DNA of 64,000 nucleotides from Nocardioides sp. URHA0020 (GTDB taxonomy: Bacteria; Actinomycetota; Actinomycetes; Propionibacteriales; Nocardioidaceae). Below, one piece after another: positions 1 through 7,756 of this stretch. How positions within the stretch are numbered: the first letter of the stretch is position 1; each line of letters opens with the position of its first letter. The notes under the pieces are model-generated. The model did not search any database, was not told the DNA's origin, and worked only from the letters and a program-made list of their open reading frames with translations. The stretch covers positions 309,462 through 373,461 of the forward strand of contig NZ_KK211168.1 in NCBI RefSeq assembly GCF_000620705.1. The letters are read 5' to 3'. The position numbers and the translations under genes were made by a program.

Positions 1-368
1 ACGGCGAGCGCGTGCTGGCGGCCGAGCAGGTACGCCGCGCCGAGGCCGAGCAGCGCCGGCCCGGCGTACCCGGCGAACGCCGTGACCACCATCCCCGGAC
101 CACGCGGCTTGCCCCGCGAGACGGTGAGGCCCGAGGTGTCGGAGTGCAGCCGGATGCCCTGGAGCGAGCGGCCGGTGACCAGCGCGGCCACGCCGTGCGC
201 ACCCTCGTGGGCGATCGTCACGACGTGCCGACCCACGGGCCAGGTCCACGGCGCGACCACCAGCAGCAGTGCGACCCCCGCCGTGACGACGACTCCGCCG
301 TACGACAGTGGCTGCTGGATCCCGGTGACGTCGTCCCACACGGAGGACAGGACGTCGGAGGCACTCAC
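1..368 (-). CDS. M50 family metallopeptidase-like membrane protein (3' end cut by window)
   Basis: Translating the minus strand from a GTG at 368 gives an open frame that runs off the left edge. A hydrophobic segment covers about residues 25-40. The motif HEGAH follows at residues 54-58 and fits the HExxH zinc site of the M50B-like peptidase family, in which the motif lies in or next to a membrane helix. A second hydrophobic, Gly/Ala-rich stretch lies near the window edge. The family contains site-2-protease relatives acting in or at the membrane; the substrate cannot be inferred. It is divergent from the small gene starting at 422. Only about 122 codons are visible, so the second metal ligand cannot be checked. 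Confidence 0.75.
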   Translation of the reverse strand, partial: MSASDVLSSVWDDVTGIQQPLSYGGVVVTAGVALLLVVAPWTWPVGRHVVTIAHEGAHGVAALVTGRSLQGIRLHSDTSGLTVSRGKPRGPGMVVTAFAGYAGPALLGLGAAYLLGRQHALA

Positions 369-421
369 CCGACCAGCCTGCCGGACGCGTGTCCGCGGCG
401 GCAGGTGGGTACGGGCACGCC

Positions 422-634
422 ATGACTGATGAGAAGCAGGAAGCCATCCAGGCGGTCGTCGACCGGGTCACCTCCTGGCAGGACGGCGCCACGGAGAGCA
501 CCGTGGAGACCGAGCTGCGCAAGGGGTTCACCGAGGTCGGCGTCGACGTGCCCGACGAGGACGTGACCCGGCTCGCGGACGCCATCGAGTCCGAGCACGG
601 GGCCGTGTCAGCCGCCGACGTCCTGGCTCGATGA
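422..634 (+). CDS. small conserved hypothetical protein, 70 aa
   Basis: An acidic 70-residue protein starting MTDEKQEAIQ. It is mostly predicted helix, with a central Trp and no cysteines, signal peptide or membrane segment. I do not recognise a domain. The frame could be opened further upstream to 389, but the ATG at 422 gives a more natural N-terminus. Its stop overlaps the start of the next gene in an ATGA junction, so the two are probably translationally coupled. Function unknown. Confidence 0.7.
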   Translation: MTDEKQEAIQAVVDRVTSWQDGATESTVETELRKGFTEVGVDVPDEDVTRLADAIESEHGAVSAADVLAR

Positions 635-1077
635 GCGGACCCGACCGGGCCCACCAGCGCCCCGAGGGCGTCGACGACGCGACCGTCGAGGCGCTGGGCA
701 AGCTGTCCGAGGCGCTCGAGGTCGTCGAGGAGGCCCGGGGGTTGCTCTACGCCTTCCACCGTCGCTGCGGCACCGCCGACCTCACGCTCGGCGAGTCCGT
801 CGACCTGCTGCGTCAGGCCGGGCACACCGACCTCGCCGACCGGATCCAGCGGGAGCTCGTCGGTCGCAACATCCTGGCCGGCCGATGGAGCTTCCAGGTC
901 GTCGAGGACTACGACAGCGGCTACTACGCGACCTTCCGCGACCTCGAGAGTGACGCGCGCGAGGCGCTGGTGGGCGGCAGGCGCCACCTCTACGAGGCCG
1001 AGATGAAGGAGGAGCGACGTAGCGACGGAGTGCCCGGCCACGAGGCGCTCCCCCAGGACGTCGCGGACCAGGGCTGA
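631..1077 (+). CDS. conserved hypothetical protein, 148 aa
   Basis: Soluble, charged protein without signal peptide or membrane segment. The N-terminal half, about residues 20-80, looks helical (ALGKLSEALEVVEEARGLLY). The C-terminal half contains a Trp- and Tyr-rich strand region with WSFQVVEDYDSGYY, and the tail is Glu/Arg-rich. It begins within the stop codon of the preceding 70-aa gene (ATGA overlap), so the pair forms a small operon. No family function is known to me. The coupling is seen in the sequence; any functional link between the two is inference. Confidence 0.75.
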   Translation: MSGPDRAHQRPEGVDDATVEALGKLSEALEVVEEARGLLYAFHRRCGTADLTLGESVDLLRQAGHTDLADRIQRELVGRNILAGRWSFQVVEDYDSGYYATFRDLESDAREALVGGRRHLYEAEMKEERRSDGVPGHEALPQDVADQG

Positions 1078-1081
1078 TCGG

Positions 1082-1087
1082 TACGTT
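1082..1087 (+). promoter_or_regulatory. -10 box TACGTT, putative leaderless promoter of the aldo/keto reductase
   Basis: TACGTT matches the actinobacterial TANNNT -10 pattern and ends 7 nt before the ATG at 1095. Transcription would start at or next to the start codon. No Shine-Dalgarno sequence is visible, which favours ATG 1095 over the TTG at 1086. Confidence 0.5.
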
Positions 1088-1094
1088 GAACGAC

Positions 1095-1931
1095 ATGGCC
1101 ATCCCGACGCACACGCTCAACGACGGCAGCACCCTCCCGGCGATCGGCTTCGGGACCTATCCCCTCGAGGGCGAGGCGGCGGTCTCGGCGATCGTGTCCG
1201 CGATCGAGGCCGGCTACCGGCTGCTCGACACGGCCGTCAACTACGGCAACGAGGCGGAGGTCGGCGAGGCGGTGCGCGCGTGCGGCCTGCCGCGCGAGGA
1301 GCTCCTCGTCGCCAGCAAGATCCCCGGGCGCGACCACGGGTACGACGACGCGATCGCCAGCGTGCACGGGTCGTTGGAGCGGCTCGGGCTCGACTACCTC
1401 GACCTGCACCTCGTGCACTGGCCCAACCCCAGCGTCGGCAAGTACGCCGAGGCGTGGCGGGCGCTGGTGGACCTGAAGGAGCAGGGCCTGGTGCGCAGCA
1501 TCGGCGTCTCCAACTTCACCGAGGCGCACCTGCGGCGCGTCATCGACGAGACGGGCGTGACCCCGGCCGTCAACCAGATCGAGCTGCACCCCTACTTCCC
1601 CCAGGTCGAGATGCGGGCGGTCAACGAGCGCCTCGGCATCCAGACCGAGTCCTGGAGCCCGCTGGGCAAGCGGCAGGCGCCGTTCGCCGAGAGCGCGGTC
1701 GCCGCGGCGGCGGCCGCCCACGACGTGAGCCCCGGCCAGGTGATCCTGCGCTGGCAGGTCCAGCTGGGGGCGGTCCCGATCCCGAAGTCGGCGACCCCGG
1801 AGCGGCAGCGGGCGAACCTCGACGTGTTCGGCTTCGAGCTCGACGACGCCGAGATGGCCGCCATCACCGCACTGGGCCGGCCCGACGGACGGCTCTTCGG
1901 CGGCGACCCCGACACGCACGAGGAGATGTGA
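1095..1931 (+). CDS. aldo/keto reductase, 278 aa
   Basis: NADPH-dependent reductase of the AKR superfamily, predicted cytosolic TIM barrel. The catalytic tetrad is visible: Asp45 and Tyr50 in LLDTAVNYGNE, Lys75 in VASKIPGR and His108 in LHLVHWPNP. The family signatures SIGVSNF and the C-terminal IPKSATPER cofactor region are both present, and the length is normal. The ATG at 1095 is preferred because TACGTT ends 7 nt upstream and no ribosome binding site is seen. The 3' end overlaps the next gene (GTGA), so both are likely co-expressed. The substrate is unknown; 2,5-diketo-gluconate reductase-like enzymes are the closest class by motif. Confidence 0.95.
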   Translation: MAIPTHTLNDGSTLPAIGFGTYPLEGEAAVSAIVSAIEAGYRLLDTAVNYGNEAEVGEAVRACGLPREELLVASKIPGRDHGYDDAIASVHGSLERLGLDYLDLHLVHWPNPSVGKYAEAWRALVDLKEQGLVRSIGVSNFTEAHLRRVIDETGVTPAVNQIELHPYFPQVEMRAVNERLGIQTESWSPLGKRQAPFAESAVAAAAAAHDVSPGQVILRWQVQLGAVPIPKSATPERQRANLDVFGFELDDAEMAAITALGRPDGRLFGGDPDTHEEM

Positions 1932-3001
1932 GCAGCGCGTACGCCGGCGAGCCGGCGACGCCGTACCTCCGCGTCGACGTCGGTCGGCTGCGCAGCAACA
2001 TCGAGGCCACCGCGGCCCGGGCCGCGGCCGCCGGCGTCTCCCTGCGTCCGCACGCCAAGACCCACAAGACGCCCGAGATCGCCCGGCTCCAGATCGCGGC
2101 CGGAGCCGTCGGGCTCACGGTGGCCACCATCGGCGAGGCGGAGGTCTTCGTGGACGGCGGCGTGGAGGACCTCTTCATCGCCTACCCGCTGTGGCTCTCC
2201 GACGAGGCCGTACGGCAGCTCCGCGACCTCGCCGGTCGCGCCGACCTCGCGATCGGCGTCGACTCGGTGGCTGCCGCGACCCGCGCCGGGTCGCTGCTGG
2301 CGGGCACCGGGATCGCCGCCCTGGTCGAGGTCGACTCGGGCCAGCACCGCACCGGCGTGCCGGCGGGCGACGCGGGAGCCGTCGCCGCGGCCGCCGTCGA
2401 GGCGGGGCTCCCGGTCCGCGGCGTCTTCACGTTCCCCGGTCACGGCTACTCCCCCGACCTGATGCGGACGGCCGCGGACGACGAGGCCGCGGCGCTCTCC
2501 GCGGCCGTCGCGTCCTTCCGCGAGGCGGGCCTGGAGCCCGACATCGTCAGCGGTGGCTCGACCCCCACGCTGGGCCACAGCCACACCGGCGAGCTGACGG
2601 AGCTGCGGCCCGGGGTCTACGTCTTCGGTGACGCCCAGCAGTGGGAGCTCGGGGTCATGCAGCCCGAGGCGATCGCCCTGACCTGTCGGGCCACGGTCGT
2701 CAGCCACGCGGGCGGCCGGCTCGTGCTCGACAGCGGGGGCAAGGCGCTGGGGGCCGACCGCGCGGCGTACGCCACCGGCTCGGGCCGGCTGCTCGAGCAC
2801 CCGGACGCGCGCATCGTGCTGCTCTCCGAGCACCACGCCGTCGTGGACCTCGCCGACGGAGCGCTGCCGCCGCTCGGGAGCCGCGTCGACGTCGTCCCCA
2901 ACCACGTCTGCGCCGCAGTCAACCTCGCGGACACGCTGTGGGCCGACGACGCCACGACGCTCGCCCCGTGGGCGGTGGCCGCGCGCGGCCGCAACGCCTG
3001 A
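1928..3001 (+). CDS. D-threonine aldolase / D-serine dehydratase-like PLP enzyme, 357 aa
   Basis: Fold-type III (alanine racemase-like) PLP enzyme. The PLP lysine is expected in RPHAKTHKTPE near the N-terminus. The C-terminal PNHVCAAVNL matches the zinc-binding His-x-Cys motif of the D-serine dehydratase-like domain found in D-threonine aldolases. Such enzymes cleave beta-hydroxy-D-amino acids to glycine and an aldehyde, or dehydrate D-serine. The GTG at 1928 overlaps the aldo/keto reductase stop by 4 nt. A long upstream extension of the open frame lies inside the reductase gene and is not real. Pairing an aldehyde-producing PLP enzyme with an aldehyde/ketone reductase is suggestive, but the link is inference. 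Confidence 0.9.
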   Translation: MSSAYAGEPATPYLRVDVGRLRSNIEATAARAAAAGVSLRPHAKTHKTPEIARLQIAAGAVGLTVATIGEAEVFVDGGVEDLFIAYPLWLSDEAVRQLRDLAGRADLAIGVDSVAAATRAGSLLAGTGIAALVEVDSGQHRTGVPAGDAGAVAAAAVEAGLPVRGVFTFPGHGYSPDLMRTAADDEAAALSAAVASFREAGLEPDIVSGGSTPTLGHSHTGELTELRPGVYVFGDAQQWELGVMQPEAIALTCRATVVSHAGGRLVLDSGGKALGADRAAYATGSGRLLEHPDARIVLLSEHHAVVDLADGALPPLGSRVDVVPNHVCAAVNLADTLWADDATTLAPWAVAARGRNA

Positions 3002-3007
3002 GGGCCC

Positions 3008-3013
3008 TACGAT
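3008..3013 (+). promoter_or_regulatory. -10 box TACGAT, putative leaderless promoter of the cyclophilin lipoprotein
   Basis: TACGAT lies 6 nt before the ATG at 3020, the spacing expected when transcription starts at the initiation codon. It sits just after the stop codon of the preceding gene. Confidence 0.5.
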
Positions 3014-3019
3014 CTGGGC

Positions 3020-3745
3020 ATGCGCTCCCGCCCCCTGACCGGTCTCGCCGGTCTCATGATCGTCGCCGGCCTCACCCTCGCCGGGTGCTCCGGCTCCGAC
3101 AGCGACTCGGGCTCCGCCGCGGACCCCGCACCGACCGCCGCGTCCAGCGACCCTGCCAGCGAGTCTGCGAGCCCGTCCGGCACGGGGACCTGCAGCTACC
3201 CCGAGGACAGCGCCTCCGCGGCGAAGGAGGTCGACCCACCGCCGGCGACCCCGACGCGCACCGGCCAGGTGGACGTCGAGATCAGCACAAGCGTCGGTGA
3301 GATCGACGCGACCCTGGACGCCGACACGACCCCGTGCACGGTGAACTCCTTCCTCTCGCTCGCCCAGCAGGGCTACTTCGACGACACCCCGTGCCACCGG
3401 CTGACCACCGCCGAGGCCGGGATCTCGGTGCTGCAGTGCGGCGACCCGAGCGGCACCGGGTCCGGCGGCCCCGGCTACTCCTTCGACGACGAGCTGTCCG
3501 GCTCCGAGACCTACCCGGCGGGCACCCTGGCCATGGCCAACGCCGGGCCCAACACCAACGGGTCGCAGTTCTTCGTCGTGTACGGCGAGACGCCGCTGCC
3601 GCCGCAGTACACGGTCTTCGGCAAGCTCGACGCCGACAGCACCAAGGTCGTCGCCGACCTCGCCGCGCTCGGCACCGCCACGGGACAGGCCGACGGTCCG
3701 CCGGCCAAGAAGGTCACGATCACGTCGGTGAAGGTCGACGACTGA
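3020..3745 (+). CDS. cyclophilin-type peptidyl-prolyl isomerase, lipoprotein, 241 aa
   Basis: A signal peptide ends in LTLAGC with the lipobox cysteine at residue 23, so the protein should be lipid-anchored outside the cytoplasmic membrane. A Ser/Ala/Pro-rich linker of about 50 residues follows. The cyclophilin domain contains TPCTVNSFLSLAQQGYFDDT, CHRL and the signature GTLAMANAGPNTNGSQFF. It should assist folding of exported proteins. The active-site Arg of cyclophilins appears as CHRL (FHRI/FHRV in well-known members), and Cys residues beside the site may form disulfides. The gene converges on the SDR with no gap between stop codons. Confidence 0.93.
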   Translation: MRSRPLTGLAGLMIVAGLTLAGCSGSDSDSGSAADPAPTAASSDPASESASPSGTGTCSYPEDSASAAKEVDPPPATPTRTGQVDVEISTSVGEIDATLDADTTPCTVNSFLSLAQQGYFDDTPCHRLTTAEAGISVLQCGDPSGTGSGGPGYSFDDELSGSETYPAGTLAMANAGPNTNGSQFFVVYGETPLPPQYTVFGKLDADSTKVVADLAALGTATGQADGPPAKKVTITSVKVDD

Positions 3746-4627
3746 TCACCCCAGGGGGAAGCGGATGCCCGTCAGCTCCTCGGACGCCGCCCACAGCCCC
3801 CGCGCCAGGTCGGGGTCCAGCGCCTCGCGGCTGCGGCCGACACCGGTCGGCCAGCCCGTGAGCTCCCTGAAGCCGTCCGGGCCGATGAAGGAGTTGCCGG
3901 GCACGTCCATGGTGGCCGCGTACAACGTCGTCAGCGCACCCTTCCAGACCGGCATCCCGGCGACGCGGTGGCCCCAGCTGCCGACCCAGGTCTTGAACGG
4001 GCTGCCGGTGTTGGCGGTGATGGAGGTGGCGGTCGAGCCGGGGTGCGAGCCGACCGCGCGCAGCGTCGACCCGGCGGCGGTCAGCCGCCGCTGCAGCTCG
4101 CCGAGGAAGAGCAGGTTGGCGAGCTTGGAGGCGCCGTACGCGCCGAACGGCTTGTAGGTCCGGCGCTGCCAGTTCAGGTCGCGCAGGTCGAACGAACCTG
4201 CCCGGTGGGCGTCGGAGGAGATGACGACGACCCGGTCGCGCAGCTGGGGCAGCAGGAGGTTGGTCAACGCGAAGTGACCGAGGTGGTTGGTCGCCAGGTG
4301 GGTCTCGAAGCCGTCCACGGTGAGGGCGTAGGGCACGGCGAGCACCCCGGCGTTGTTGATCAGCACGTCGACGGGCCCGATGTCGGCGGCGAACGCCCGC
4401 ACCGAGGTCAGGTCGGCGACGTCGAGGCGGCGCACCTCGACCGATCCCGGCAGGGTGGCGGCGGCCGCCTCCCCCTTGGCCGGGTTGCGTACGGCGAGGA
4501 CCACCTCGGCGCCCCGCTCGGCGAGCACGCGGGCGGTGGCCAGCCCCAGTCCTCCGCTGCCCCCGGTGACGACGAAGCGCCGGCCGTCCTGCGGTGGTAC
4601 GCCGTCCCACGGCTGCCGGCGCGGCAC
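3746..4627 (-). CDS. short-chain dehydrogenase/reductase, 293 aa
   Basis: Classical SDR Rossmann protein. TGGSGGLG is the nucleotide-binding glycine motif near residue 20, NNAG follows the fourth strand, and YGASK holds the catalytic Tyr and Lys, with a Ser-Ser pair (VVISSDAHRAG) upstream. The region RDLNWQRRTYKPFGAYGASK resembles retinol dehydrogenase/WWOX-like SDRs. The GTG at 4627 (VPRRQPW) is chosen; the open frame continues upstream only through the OsmC gene. It lies 5 nt downstream of that gene on the same strand, so co-transcription is likely. Substrate unknown. Confidence 0.88.
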   Translation of the reverse strand: MPRRQPWDGVPPQDGRRFVVTGGSGGLGLATARVLAERGAEVVLAVRNPAKGEAAAATLPGSVEVRRLDVADLTSVRAFAADIGPVDVLINNAGVLAVPYALTVDGFETHLATNHLGHFALTNLLLPQLRDRVVVISSDAHRAGSFDLRDLNWQRRTYKPFGAYGASKLANLLFLGELQRRLTAAGSTLRAVGSHPGSTATSITANTGSPFKTWVGSWGHRVAGMPVWKGALTTLYAATMDVPGNSFIGPDGFRELTGWPTGVGRSREALDPDLARGLWAASEELTGIRFPLG

Positions 4628-4632
4628 GGAGC

Positions 4633-5070
4633 TCAGGCCTCGCCGTACTCGATCGGGGCCCCCACCTGGACGGTGCGCCCCACGGTGCACAGCCGGTCGC
4701 GGGACTGGGCGATCGAGCGCGCCAGCACGTCGCGGGCCCGGTCCCCCTCCTCGCCCTCGGGGAAGCGGACGTCGAAGGTCAGCCGCAGGTCGGTGAGCCG
4801 GTTGCCCTGGTCGTCGCGGATCTTCTCGCCCTCCGCGACCACGTCGAAGGACACCGCCGACGCGCGCTTGCCGGTGATGAGGTCGACGTCGATCGCGCTG
4901 CAGCCGGCGATCGCCGCCAGCAGCAGCTCGACCGGCGTGAAGTCCGGGTCCCCCCCGGAGCCGATCGGCAGCACTCCCCCACGCGCGTTGGTCGCCTTGT
5001 AGCGCCCCTCGCCCATCTTGGTCAGGTCGATGCGGCGCGCGCTCGCGCTGGGGGTGTCCGAGGTGGTCAT
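4633..5070 (-). CDS. OsmC family peroxiredoxin-like protein, 145 aa
   Basis: OsmC/Ohr-type thiol peroxidase fold. The two conserved cysteines are visible: Cys57 in AAIAGCSAIDV and Cys128 in RDRLCTVGRTV. GSGGDPDFTPVELLLAA is the usual region before the first Cys. Family members reduce organic hydroperoxides in the cytosol; OsmC branches may have other thiol-dependent roles. The ATG at 5070 (MTTSDTP) is preferred to an upstream ATG at 5097, which adds a poorly conserved leader. It is the first gene of a minus-strand pair with the SDR and is divergent from the MDR reductase at 5154. Confidence 0.9.
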   Translation of the reverse strand: MTTSDTPSASARRIDLTKMGEGRYKATNARGGVLPIGSGGDPDFTPVELLLAAIAGCSAIDVDLITGKRASAVSFDVVAEGEKIRDDQGNRLTDLRLTFDVRFPEGEEGDRARDVLARSIAQSRDRLCTVGRTVQVGAPIEYGEA

Positions 5071-5153
5071 GGGCACAGCGTGCCAGAACGGCGACACGCC
5101 CGGACCGGGGCCCGTCGTGCCGCCCGGACCGTGACCGCTGACAGGATCGCCCC

Positions 5154-6146
5154 ATGACCACCGCTCGCGAGATCCACCTGGCCGCCCGCCCCCAGGGCTG
5201 GCCCACCCCCGCCGACTTCCGCACCGTCGACACCGAGCTCCCGGAGCCCGGTCCCGGCGAGGTCGTCGTCCGCAACACCTTCCTCTCGGTCGATCCCTAC
5301 ATGCGCGGCCGGATGAACGACGTGAAGTCGTACGTGCCGCCCTTCGCGCTCGACGCCGTGATGGACGGTGGCGCGGTCGGCGAGGTCGTGGCCTCCGGCT
5401 CGGACCGGCTGCAGGTCGGCGACACCGTGCTGCACCAGGCGGGCTGGCGCACGCACGCGCTCCTCTCGGACCGCGCCGCGCGCACGATCGACGTGTCGCA
5501 GGTGCCCGCGTCGGCGTACCTCGGGGCGCTCGGCATGCCCGGGATGACGGCGTACGTCGGGCTCACCAGGATCGCCGAGGTCCGGCAGGGAGACACCGTC
5601 TTCATCTCCGGCGCCGCGGGTGCCGTCGGGTCGGTGGCCGGCCAGATCGCGAAGCAGCTCGGCGCCGCGAAGGTGATCGGCTCAGCCGGCACGCCGGAGA
5701 AGTGCGTGTGGCTGACCGAGCTCGGCTTCGACCTGGCGCTCAACTACAAGGACGCGCCGATCGGCCGTCAGCTGCGCGAGCACGGGCCGGTGGACGTCTA
5801 CTTCGACAACGTCGGGGGCGACCACCTGGAGGCGGCGATCTCCGCGATGGCCGACCACGGTCGCATCGCCGCGTGCGGTGCGATCGCCGACTACAACGCC
5901 GAGGCGCCCTCCCCCGGTCCGCGCAACATGATGATGTTCGTCAGCAAGCGCCTGACGCTGCGCGGCTTCATCGTGACCGACCACGGCGACGTGGCGTCGG
6001 AGTTCTACGGCCGGGCCGGAGGCTGGGTCGCCGACGGGTCGCTCACCTGGCGCGAGACGGTGGTCGACGGCATCGACAACGCCGTCGAGGCGTTCCTGGG
6101 ACTGCACCGCGGCGACAACACCGGGAAGATGCTCGTCCGGCTCTGA
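5154..6146 (+). CDS. zinc-independent MDR family NADP-dependent oxidoreductase, 330 aa
   Basis: Medium-chain dehydrogenase/reductase of the leukotriene B4 12-hydroxydehydrogenase / CurA type. The N-terminal catalytic domain carries DPYMRGRM and the signature GMPGMTAYVGL near residue 125. The Rossmann domain contains ISGAAGAVGSVAGQ, and the family signature VDVYFDNVGGD follows. Such enzymes reduce alpha,beta-unsaturated carbonyls with NADPH in the cytosol; zinc ligands are absent. A weak -10 (CAGGAT) lies 6 nt before the ATG, so the mRNA may be leaderless. Endogenous substrate unknown. Confidence 0.93.
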   Translation: MTTAREIHLAARPQGWPTPADFRTVDTELPEPGPGEVVVRNTFLSVDPYMRGRMNDVKSYVPPFALDAVMDGGAVGEVVASGSDRLQVGDTVLHQAGWRTHALLSDRAARTIDVSQVPASAYLGALGMPGMTAYVGLTRIAEVRQGDTVFISGAAGAVGSVAGQIAKQLGAAKVIGSAGTPEKCVWLTELGFDLALNYKDAPIGRQLREHGPVDVYFDNVGGDHLEAAISAMADHGRIAACGAIADYNAEAPSPGPRNMMMFVSKRLTLRGFIVTDHGDVASEFYGRAGGWVADGSLTWRETVVDGIDNAVEAFLGLHRGDNTGKMLVRL

Positions 6147-6159
6147 GCGGTCGCCGCTG

Positions 6160-6663
6160 TCAGATCGCGACGTACTGCTTGCCGTCGAGGAGCTCCCGGA
6201 CGGCGTCGAGGTGGCCGGCATGGACGGCGGTCTCGACGAGGACGTGGACCAGGACGGTCCGCAGGTCCGGGAAGGACTGCCCGGCCTCGGCCCACCACTC
6301 CTCGTGCGTGGCCGGCGGGGCATCGAGGGAGAGCCCGGCGATGATCGCGTCCGAGCGCTCGACAGCGGCGCGGTACGCCGAGATGACCGACGCCGGGGAC
6401 TCCTCGTCCTCGACCTGCCAGTCGGCGTTGACACCCTCCGGCCAGAAGTCCAGTGGCTCACCGGCCATCACGACGCCGAACCAGTACCGCTCGTCCGACA
6501 GCGTCAGGTGGCGCAGCAGCCCGAGGCACGACCACCCCGACGGCAGGACGGGCCGGCGCAGCTGGGCGTCGTCCAGGCCTTCGACCTGGTCGAGGACGTG
6601 GTCACGCTGTCCGCCCAGCTGGCGGAGGAGCAGGTCTCGCTCGGCTGACGTCTCGCCGCTCAT
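6160..6663 (-). CDS. DinB family protein, 167 aa
   Basis: Four-helix DinB/DUF664 fold. Metal-ligand histidines are expected in LLRHLTLSDERYW (residues about 50-62) and LVETAVHAGHLDAVRE (about 143-158), the usual HxxxDxxH-like arrangement. In actinobacteria many such proteins are mycothiol-dependent transferases or detoxification enzymes; a specific reaction cannot be assigned. It follows the FabH-like gene by 15 nt on the same strand and may share its transcript. The 3' end converges on the MDR reductase with a 13-nt gap. Confidence 0.87.
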   Translation of the reverse strand: MSGETSAERDLLLRQLGGQRDHVLDQVEGLDDAQLRRPVLPSGWSCLGLLRHLTLSDERYWFGVVMAGEPLDFWPEGVNADWQVEDEESPASVISAYRAAVERSDAIIAGLSLDAPPATHEEWWAEAGQSFPDLRTVLVHVLVETAVHAGHLDAVRELLDGKQYVAI

Positions 6664-6678
6664 CTCGGCGCTCCGTCG

Positions 6679-7677
6679 CTAGAGGGCGACCGGCGGCAAG
6701 GTGACGACCTGGCCGGCGTAGCTGAGGCCCGCGCCGAAGGCGATCAGCAGGGCGAGGTCGCCGACCTTGGCCTCGCCCTTGCGCACCATCGCCTCGATCG
6801 CGAGCGGCACCGAGGCCGCCGAGGTGTTGCCCGAGTCGACGACGTCGGTGGCGATGGCGACGCTCTCGGGCAGCTTGATGTTGCGCGCCAGGGTCTGGGT
6901 GATGCGCAGGTTGGCCTGGTGCGGGACGAACGCGTCGAGCTCGTCCACCGACACCCCCGCACCGTCCAGGGCCTCGTGGACGACGTCGGCCATCGCGAAC
7001 GGCGCCCAGCGGAAGACCGCCGTGCCCTCCATCTGCACGACGGGGTGGTGGCCGCCGGCGGGCGTGAGGCAGCTCGGCGTCTGGGTGATGACCTGCGACT
7101 GCGCGCCGTCCGACCCCCAGGCCGTCGGTCCGATCCCGGCCTGGTCGGCGGCGCCCACGACCACCGCGCCGGCACCGTCGGCGAAGATGAAGGCGGTGCC
7201 GCGGTCGGTCGGGTCCATGAACCGGCTGAGCTGCTCGACCCCGATGACCAGGACATGGCTCGCCCCACCGGTCCGCACCAGGGACGAGGCGAGGTTGAGC
7301 GCGTGGCAGAAGCCGGCGCAGCCCGCCGAGATGTCAAAGGCCGCGGTCTTCGACCCGAGCCGGTCGGCCACCTGGGGCGCGGACGCCGGGGTGTGCTCGG
7401 GGTAGGTCGACGTGGCGACGATGACGCAGCCGAGCTGGTCGGCGGTCACGCCGGAGACCTCGAGCGCCCGCCTGGCCGCGGCGGTCGCCATCGTGATCAG
7501 GTCCTCGTCGGGGCCGGCGAAGCGCCGCGTCCTGATCCCGGAGCGCGTCTGGATCCACTCGTCGGAGGAGTCGAGGACCTCGCAGACCTCGTCGTTGGTG
7601 ACGACCCGCTCGGGCCGGTAGACCCCCAGTCCCAACATGGCGGTGTGCTCCACGTTGGCCGTCTGCTGAATGGTCAT
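6679..7677 (-). CDS. fabH: beta-ketoacyl-ACP synthase III (FabH-like), 332 aa
   Basis: Thiolase-fold condensing enzyme. The catalytic triad is visible: Cys in ISAGCAGFCHAL, His in FVPHQANLRI and Asn in DSGNTSAASVP. SGIRTRRFA near residue 47 and the late IAFGAGLSYAG glycine loop fit FabH. It condenses a starter acyl-CoA with malonyl-ACP to initiate fatty acid synthesis. No fabD, acpP or fabF lies nearby, so this may be a stand-alone or secondary KAS III with its own starter preference. GGAG lies about 6 nt before the ATG, and a possible -10 (TATGCT) lies about 60 nt upstream. DinB follows directly. Confidence 0.92.
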   Translation of the reverse strand: MTIQQTANVEHTAMLGLGVYRPERVVTNDEVCEVLDSSDEWIQTRSGIRTRRFAGPDEDLITMATAAARRALEVSGVTADQLGCVIVATSTYPEHTPASAPQVADRLGSKTAAFDISAGCAGFCHALNLASSLVRTGGASHVLVIGVEQLSRFMDPTDRGTAFIFADGAGAVVVGAADQAGIGPTAWGSDGAQSQVITQTPSCLTPAGGHHPVVQMEGTAVFRWAPFAMADVVHEALDGAGVSVDELDAFVPHQANLRITQTLARNIKLPESVAIATDVVDSGNTSAASVPLAIEAMVRKGEAKVGDLALLIAFGAGLSYAGQVVTLPPVAL

Positions 7678-7756
7678 GCCCTGCTCCGATCGTGTCGACG
7701 AGACGACGTGCCCGACTCCGGGTCACGTCGCTTCCGCGAGCATAGGACCGCGGTGC

